A stretch of DNA of 64,000 nucleotides, from positions 81,948-145,947 of the forward strand of contig CACIRC010000001.1 of assembly GCA_902588895.1 (NCBI GenBank). The letters are read 5' to 3'. Shown here piece by piece: positions 59,162-64,000 of this stretch (position 1 is its first letter; every line of letters starts with the position of its first letter). The stretch comes from an uncultured Pelagibacteraceae bacterium. GTDB lineage: Bacteria; Pseudomonadota; Alphaproteobacteria; Pelagibacterales; Pelagibacteraceae. Position numbers and translations under genes: made by a program. The notes under the pieces were generated by a model, which saw only the letters and a program-made list of their open reading frames with translations, was not told the origin of the DNA and ran no database searches.

Positions 59162-59713
59162 GTGAATAAATCTTTTTTAAAATTTGTTACTGATTTCGGT
59201 CCTTTAGCAATATTTTTTTTCTATTATTACAATAGTGGTAAGAATTTATCAGTAGCAATACCTCCACTGATAGTTGCAACTTTAGTTGCATTAGCAGTAG
59301 TTTGGTTTTTTGAAAAAAAAATTCCACCAATGCCTTTGGTAAGTGGAATTTTAATTACTTTTTTTGGTGGATTAACAATCTACTTTAATGATCCTATATT
59401 TATTTATGTAAAACCAACTATCATCAATATTATGTTTGCTCTTGCATTATTTTTTGGGAAATATTTTACTAATGAACCTATTCTAAAAAAAATTATGGGT
59501 AAATCTATTCCTCTAACTGATATTGGTTGGGAAATTCTTAATAAACGATGGATGTATTTTTTCTTTGGTCTTGCTTTATTAAATGAAATTGTTTGGAGAA
59601 CTCAAACAGAAGAATTTTGGGTTAATTTTAAAGTGTGGGGAATGCTTCCAATAACAATAATATTTACAGGGTTTCAGATACCATTAATTAATAAACATAA
59701 GATTGATGCTTAG
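59162..59713 (+). CDS. yciB: Intracellular septation protein A family (YciB/IspZ), GTG start
   Basis: This 183-residue inner membrane protein has five to six spans. Diagnostic segments are KFVTDFGPLAIFFFYYY (7-23), FGKYFTNEPILKKIMGK, WEILNKRWMYFFFGLALLNE and IVWRTQTEEFWVNFKVWGM. The start is GTG (59162-59164); the family N-terminus fits this start. Its stop overlaps the DUF2794 gene start by 8 bases. Confidence 0.93.
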   Translation: MNKSFLKFVTDFGPLAIFFFYYYNSGKNLSVAIPPLIVATLVALAVVWFFEKKIPPMPLVSGILITFFGGLTIYFNDPIFIYVKPTIINIMFALALFFGKYFTNEPILKKIMGKSIPLTDIGWEILNKRWMYFFFGLALLNEIVWRTQTEEFWVNFKVWGMLPITIIFTGFQIPLINKHKIDA

Positions 59714-60050
59714 TAATTTAAAATTAGTAGTAAATAATCCACATAATAAAATAGAGGAAAAACATTTTTTTGAAAAAGATGAGCTAAAAATTATATTAGA
59801 CTTATATGCCAAGATGGTTTCCGAAGGTTCTTGGAAAGATTATGGTTTAAATATTTCAAGTAAACAAGTGGGGTTTAGTGTTTTTAGAAATGCTACTGAA
59901 AATGCCCTTTATAAAATCTGTAAAAATTTTAAGCCTAAAAATAAGAATCTTAAATATTTGATTACTGATACAAGTGGTAAAATACTAAAAAATTCTTACG
60001 ATCTCAGAATTTTATTAAAAAATACTAACTGGAAGAAACTTCAAAAATAA
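59706..60050 (+). CDS. DUF2794 family protein
   Basis: This 114-residue protein contains the DUF2794 core (FFEKDELKIILDLYAKMVSEG then SWKDYGLNIS), a small alphaproteobacterial family of unknown function. The start is the ATG at 59706, which overlaps the yciB stop by 8 bases; a TTG at 59703 is also in frame. It converges with the Bax-inhibitor-1 gene, with 2 bp between stop codons. Confidence 0.88.
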   Translation: MLSNLKLVVNNPHNKIEEKHFFEKDELKIILDLYAKMVSEGSWKDYGLNISSKQVGFSVFRNATENALYKICKNFKPKNKNLKYLITDTSGKILKNSYDLRILLKNTNWKKLQK

Positions 60051-60052
60051 AT

Positions 60053-60814
60053 TTATCTTCTTTGCCCAAATAATCTTAACAACATTATAAATAGATTGAT
60101 AAAATCTAGATATAAAGTTAGAGCACCCATTACAGCTTTCTTACCCATTAATTCGCCTGTGTCTGATGCTGAATACATATTTTTGATTTTTTGAGTGTCA
60201 TAAGCTGTTAAACCAACAAATATTAAAACACCTAAAATTGAAATCACAAAATACATCATAGAAGATTTCATAAAGATATTAACAATTGAAGCTATAATTA
60301 TTCCAATTAGACCCATCATTAAAAAAGATCCAAACTTCGTAAGATCTCTTTTAGTTGTATATCCGTAGATACTCATCGCTCCAAATGTTGCAGAAGTAAT
60401 AAAGAAAACTCTAGTTACACTCATTCCAGTGTAAACTAATAATATTGAAGATAAAGATAGACCCATCAAAGCTGCGAAAACCCAAAACGTAGTTTGTGCC
60501 TTTGATGCACTCATCTTATTAATTCCAAAACTCATGTAAAAAACAATACCTAGAGGTGCTAGCATTACAAGCCATTTAAGACCTGATAAATAAATTGCAT
60601 TCCCCATCTGCGTTAGTCCAACGATTGAACCTGCATCATTAGTAACAACAGACATTTTAAATGTTAATAGTGCTACTATTCCAGTAAGCAATATACCTGT
60701 TGCCATGTAATTATAAACTTTTAGCATGTAGGCTCTTAAGCCTTCATCCATTACAGCAGCTGTTTGTTGTGCTGATTTTGCTCTATTTAGTATTCCGTTT
60801 TTATCAAATTCCAT
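60053..60814 (-). CDS. Bax inhibitor-1/YccA family membrane protein
   Basis: This 253-residue protein has an N-terminal soluble segment and seven spans, typical of the TMBIM/YbhL family. Key segments are LRAYMLKVYNYMATGILLTG (27-46), FTSAT-like FFITSATFGAMSIYGYTTK, LTAYDTQKIKNMY (Asp residues of the pH sensor) and ALTLYLDFINLFIMLLRLFG. These proteins include calcium-leak channels and FtsH-modulating proteins. It is divergent from the aldo/keto reductase, 79 bp away. Confidence 0.93.
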   Translation of the reverse strand: MEFDKNGILNRAKSAQQTAAVMDEGLRAYMLKVYNYMATGILLTGIVALLTFKMSVVTNDAGSIVGLTQMGNAIYLSGLKWLVMLAPLGIVFYMSFGINKMSASKAQTTFWVFAALMGLSLSSILLVYTGMSVTRVFFITSATFGAMSIYGYTTKRDLTKFGSFLMMGLIGIIIASIVNIFMKSSMMYFVISILGVLIFVGLTAYDTQKIKNMYSASDTGELMGKKAVMGALTLYLDFINLFIMLLRLFGQRR

Positions 60815-60893
60815 AATGAGTAATATATATATTCTTTTACTAATTATTCAAGATACCTTAAAAGATTAACAAAAATTTAACTTAATATTTCGA

Positions 60894-61928
60894 ATGAATT
60901 ACAAAAATTTAGGTAATACCGATGTTAAAGTAAGTACAATTTGTCTCGGTACTATGACTTGGGGAGAGCAAAATACTGAACTTGAAGCGTTTGAACAAAT
61001 GGATTTTGCTTTAGATCAAGGAGTAAACTTTTGGGACACTGCCGAATTATATGCAGTTCCTCCTAGAAAAGAAACATATGGTGATACAGAAGAAATAATT
61101 GGTAACTGGTTTGAAAAAACAAAAAAAAGAGACAAAGTCATTCTTGCAACAAAAGTTGCCGGTCCAGCAAGAGATTATTTAAGAGGTGGAGAAAATAGTT
61201 TTACAGGTCCAAATTTGGAGTCTGCTTTAAATGACAGTCTTAAAAGGCTTAAAACTGATTATATTGATTTATATCAACTTCATTGGCCAGAAAGAAATGT
61301 AAATAATTTTGGAAGACTTGGATATGTTCATAAAGAAAATGAATGGAATAAATTTGAAGATGTTCTCGTAGAATTAAATAAATATATTGATCATGGAAAA
61401 ATAAGATACGTTGGTTTATCAAATGAAACACCTTGGGGAGTTTTAAATTTTCTTAAAGCATCAAAAGGTAAAAATTTACCAAGAATGATGTCAATTCAAA
61501 ATCCTTATAATTTATTAAACAGAACTTATGAAATTGGTTTGTCAGAAGTATCGATAAGAGAAAACATTGGATGTTTAGCTTACTCTCCACTTGCAAGTGG
61601 ATATTTAAGTGGAAAATATAGAAACAAAAATTTTCCTAAAGGATCAAGAATGGAAAGAGATTGGGATTTCTGGACAAGGTATAGAAAACCAAATACTGAG
61701 AGTGCTGTTGAGCATTATTATAAAATTAGTAAAAAATTTGATCTAGATATGAGTCAAATGTCGATAAAATTTTGTGAAATCCAAGACTTTATGACTAGTG
61801 TAATAATTGGAGCAACTACAATGGAGCAGTTGAAAACAAATATAGAAAGTGTAAATGTAAACTTATCTGATGATGTCATTAAAGAAATTAACCAAGTGCA
61901 AACAATTTATCCGAACCCATGTCCATAA
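60894..61928 (+). CDS. Aldo/keto reductase (Tas-like)
   Basis: This 344-residue NADPH-dependent TIM-barrel protein has the catalytic tetrad: Asp and Tyr in FWDTAELYAVPP (46-57), Lys in VILATKVAGPARDYLRGG, and His in DLYQLHWPERN. It resembles E. coli Tas (aldo/keto reductase) in length and in the long loop after the catalytic Tyr. The physiological substrate is unknown. It overlaps the next gene by 10 bp. Confidence 0.9.
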   Translation: MNYKNLGNTDVKVSTICLGTMTWGEQNTELEAFEQMDFALDQGVNFWDTAELYAVPPRKETYGDTEEIIGNWFEKTKKRDKVILATKVAGPARDYLRGGENSFTGPNLESALNDSLKRLKTDYIDLYQLHWPERNVNNFGRLGYVHKENEWNKFEDVLVELNKYIDHGKIRYVGLSNETPWGVLNFLKASKGKNLPRMMSIQNPYNLLNRTYEIGLSEVSIRENIGCLAYSPLASGYLSGKYRNKNFPKGSRMERDWDFWTRYRKPNTESAVEHYYKISKKFDLDMSQMSIKFCEIQDFMTSVIIGATTMEQLKTNIESVNVNLSDDVIKEINQVQTIYPNPCP

Positions 61929-62431
61929 TTAAAAAAATTACAATATTTTTAGGAATATTTTTTATAAGTGGTATTTCGCAACTTCCAGCTCAGGAAATTA
62001 AAAAAATAGGGAAATACAAAGATTGGGAGGCAATGGTAGTTTTAGATGCTGATGGGAAAGTATGCTTTGCTCAATCACTACCTATTTTACAAGCACCAAA
62101 AACAAACAAAAGAGATGCAAAATTATTTGTAGCATTCAGACCAAACGACAATATAAAAAATGAAGTAAGTGTTACCCCGGGTTATGAATTTAACAAAAAT
62201 AATTCTGTAACAGCTGCTTCAGGGAAGAATAAATTTAAATTTGATATTAAAGAACAAGGTTTTGCGTGGATTGCAGACAATAAAATCGAATTAAAAATGA
62301 TAAAACAAATGAGAAAAGGATCTAGAATTATGATCACTGGATACAATCAACAAGGTTCTCAAACAATTGATCATTATTCATTATTAGGATTTACTAAAGC
62401 TTATAACGCTTCAAGAAAAGCTTGTAGTTAA
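61919..62431 (+). CDS. Invasion associated locus B (IalB) family protein
   Basis: This 170-residue protein has a signal peptide (about residues 1-25, ending PAQE). The pattern GKYKDWEAMVVLDADGKVCF is typical of IalB, with one cysteine near residue 49 and a second near the C-terminus (RKACS) that could pair. The family is widespread in alphaproteobacteria, periplasmic, and of unknown function outside Bartonella. It starts inside the aldo/keto reductase 3' end and is followed by argG at 5 bp. Confidence 0.85.
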   Translation: MSIIKKITIFLGIFFISGISQLPAQEIKKIGKYKDWEAMVVLDADGKVCFAQSLPILQAPKTNKRDAKLFVAFRPNDNIKNEVSVTPGYEFNKNNSVTAASGKNKFKFDIKEQGFAWIADNKIELKMIKQMRKGSRIMITGYNQQGSQTIDHYSLLGFTKAYNASRKACS

Positions 62432-62435
62432 TTCA

Positions 62436-63623
62436 ATGAAATCAAAAAAGAAAATTGTTCTAGCTTATTCTGGAGGGCTCGATACTTCTATAATTTTAAA
62501 ATGGCTTCAAGAAAATTATGATGCAGATGTAATTTGTTATACAGCAGATGTTGGACAAGAAATTGATAAAAAAAAAATTATAACAAATGCAAAAAAATTT
62601 GGTGTTAAAAATATAATTATTAAAGATTTAAAAGATATTTTTGTTAAGGATTATGTTTATCCCATGATCAGAGGACACGCGATCTATGAGGGTGTTTACT
62701 TATTGGGGACATCAATAGCAAGACCTCTTATTGCAAAAGATCAAATAAGAGTAGCTAAAAAATTTAAAGCTTATGCGGTTTCTCATGGAGCAACTGGTAA
62801 AGGCAATGACCAAGTTAGATTTGAATTAGGCTATCATTATTTTGGTCCTAAAATTAAAATTATAGCTCCGTGGAGAATTTGGAAACTAAAATCTAGAACT
62901 GACTTAATTAATTATGCAAAAAAACATGGCATAGCTATTCCTAAAGATAAAAAAGGTGCACCTCCTTTTTCAGTGGATGATAATTTATTTCATACATCAA
63001 CTGAAGGTAAGGTTTTAGAAAATCCAAAAAATTCTGCTCCAGAATTTATTTTTCAACGAACAGTTTCTCCAGAAAAGGCACCTAACAAACCATCTTTTGT
63101 TACTATCAATTTTAAAAATGGTGATCCTTTTGGAATTAATGGAAAAAAATTATCACCAGCTAAATTATTAACAAAGCTGAATGGCCTAGCAGGAAAAAAT
63201 GGAATTGGAAGAGTTGATTTAGTAGAGAATAGATTTTTAGGTATAAAATCTAGAGGAGTATATGAAACTCCTGGTGGAACTCTTTTAATAAATGCTCATA
63301 GAGCAATTGAGTCTGTTACCTTAGATAAAGAAACTATGCACAAAAAAGATCAGGTAATGTCTAGATATGCTGAGTTAATTTATAATGGTTATTGGTATTC
63401 AAAGGAAAGATTTAAACTTCAAAAAATTATTGATCTAAAAAGAAACAAAGTTAATGGCTCAGTAAAACTTAAATTGTATAAAGGGAATATTACAATTCAA
63501 TCAAGAGTTACTAATAGCAGCGCATATTCAATGAAGAAGGTATCTTTTGAAGAAAATAGATCATTTAATAAATCTAACGTCGAGAGATTTATCAATTTTC
63601 ATAAGAAAAAGCTTCGTACTTAG
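62436..63623 (+). CDS. argG: Argininosuccinate synthase
   Basis: This ATP-dependent enzyme joins citrulline and aspartate. The 395 residues begin with KKIVLAYSGGLDTSIILKWL, containing the PP-loop AYSGGLDTS (10-18). YPMIRGHAIYEGVYLLGTSIARP, HGATGKGNDQVRFE (about 116-129) and DLVENRFLGIKSRGVYETPGG complete the family signatures. It lies 5 bp after the IalB-family gene on the plus strand. Confidence 0.98.
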   Translation: MKSKKKIVLAYSGGLDTSIILKWLQENYDADVICYTADVGQEIDKKKIITNAKKFGVKNIIIKDLKDIFVKDYVYPMIRGHAIYEGVYLLGTSIARPLIAKDQIRVAKKFKAYAVSHGATGKGNDQVRFELGYHYFGPKIKIIAPWRIWKLKSRTDLINYAKKHGIAIPKDKKGAPPFSVDDNLFHTSTEGKVLENPKNSAPEFIFQRTVSPEKAPNKPSFVTINFKNGDPFGINGKKLSPAKLLTKLNGLAGKNGIGRVDLVENRFLGIKSRGVYETPGGTLLINAHRAIESVTLDKETMHKKDQVMSRYAELIYNGYWYSKERFKLQKIIDLKRNKVNGSVKLKLYKGNITIQSRVTNSSAYSMKKVSFEENRSFNKSNVERFINFHKKKLRT

Positions 63624-63633
63624 ATTGCTTTAG

Positions 63634-63651
63634 GACAAATTGACATTTGTT
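63634..63651 (+). terminator. Weak hairpin after argG
   Basis: ACAAAT-TGAC-ATTTGT (6-bp stem plus a G-T closing pair) lies 11 bases after the argG stop and is followed by TTAAAT. The stem is A+T-rich and the T-run short, so it is at best a weak terminator. It overlaps the TTGACA of the candidate promoter for the next gene. Confidence 0.35.
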
Positions 63652-63669
63652 TAAATCACTAAAAATTAT
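63640..63669 (+). promoter_or_regulatory. Candidate promoter for the gene at 63681
   Basis: A consensus -35 box TTGACA (63640-63645) is followed after 18 bases by AATTAT (63664-63669, four of six matches to TATAAT). Transcription would begin only a few bases before the ATG at 63681, with no visible ribosome binding site, so a leaderless or very short leader transcript would result. Confidence 0.35.
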
Positions 63670-63680
63670 ATCCTTAAATC

Positions 63681-64000
63681 ATGGAATCAATAAAGAATTG
63701 GATGAGAGATGCTGCAAATATTTTATTTGATGATAGCAAGAATGATCTACGCGCACTTCCTAAGACAGTTAGATTACAAATTCTTTTAGTTTTAAGTTTT
63801 ATTTGGACTACTGTTTTTAGTTTATATGTTTTTTCTTACACAACTTTCGCATTTGGATGGGCTGGACTTTTTTTAGCTCATATAGGTTTAATATTTGCCG
63901 TCTATATGACTTTTAAACAATTCCATAGAGCAGAAGAGAAGTCCGCAAGTGTTTTTCAAACAAAAAATTTTGATCCTTTTAAAATCATGGTCATAGTTTT
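63681..64000 (+). CDS. Hypothetical membrane protein (3'-truncated)
   Basis: The ATG at 63681 opens a frame that remains open to the window end (106 codons). The protein begins MESIKNWMRDAANILFDDSK, has two hydrophobic spans (about 37-54 and 58-78), then a charged segment (KQFHRAEEKSASVFQTKNF) and the start of another hydrophobic stretch. I do not recognise the family from this part. No ribosome binding site is evident. Confidence 0.7.
   Translation, partial: MESIKNWMRDAANILFDDSKNDLRALPKTVRLQILLVLSFIWTTVFSLYVFSYTTFAFGWAGLFLAHIGLIFAVYMTFKQFHRAEEKSASVFQTKNFDPFKIMVIV

Overview
The window is about 30% G+C, very densely coded and almost free of intergenic space. Its gene content and order match the streamlined marine alphaproteobacterial SAR11 clade (Candidatus Pelagibacter). 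Supporting marks are a DmdA demethylase very like the characterised Pelagibacter one, tightly packed or overlapping genes, TRAP transporters, an alphaproteobacterial DUF2794 protein and an IalB-family protein. I see no tRNA, rRNA, insertion sequence, prophage or CRISPR array. The longest gene-free gap is 179 bp (58575-58753), so no stretch exceeds 300 bp without a gene.

Layout. (1) 1-4589, minus strand: F1 ATP synthase operon atpHAGDC, with atpC cut by the window edge. (2) 4698-32734, minus strand: an essentially unbroken 28-kb run. In transcription order it is ffh, rpsP, trmD, rplS, leuCDB, a DMSP-demethylation module (dmdC, dmdB, an alpha/beta hydrolase, dmdA), asd, sdhCDAB, mmsA, mdh, sucCD, sucAB, lpdA and priA. 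It joins translation and secretion, leucine synthesis, DMSP use and most of the lower TCA cycle. A three-hairpin leader RNA precedes ffh. (3) 32895-34636, plus strand: dapF-ftsY. (4) 34629-46922, minus strand: a small exported protein, a membrane-anchored hydrolase, an MFS permease and two TRAP transporter operons. One TRAP operon includes an amidase and an unlisted 58-residue membrane protein. (5) 47053-53929, minus strand: enzymes of hydroxy and amino acids (3-hydroxyisobutyrate dehydrogenase, a D-2-hydroxyacid dehydrogenase, an FAD-linked hydroxyacid dehydrogenase, an aminotransferase and two tandem FMN-dependent alpha-hydroxyacid oxidases). (6) 53939-58574, minus strand: a PagL-like lipid A deacylase and the cytochrome c maturation genes ccmCDEFGH. 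(7) 58754-64000: hspQ, yciB, a DUF2794 gene, a Bax-inhibitor-1 family gene, an aldo/keto reductase, an IalB-family protein, argG and a truncated membrane protein.

How it fits together. The TRAP systems probably import small carboxylates or hydroxyacids. The neighbouring dehydrogenases and oxidases turn such compounds into 2-oxoacids and semialdehydes. MmsB and MmsA feed propionyl-CoA, and the SDH, OGDH, SCS and MDH genes carry the carbon through the TCA cycle to the respiratory chain and the ATP synthase. The Ccm genes supply c-type cytochromes. The DMSP module provides reduced sulfur and carbon, which SAR11 needs because it generally lacks assimilatory sulfate reduction (family knowledge, not shown by this window).

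Most noteworthy signals: the structured RNA before ffh; matching hairpins with an identical loop after the binding-protein gene in both TRAP operons; a TRAP permease with a 330-residue coiled-coil tail; long Ala/Glu/Pro/Lys repeat tails on both L19 and S16; an SdhD with no histidine at all; and a wobble-compensated 15-bp stem upstream of ccmC.
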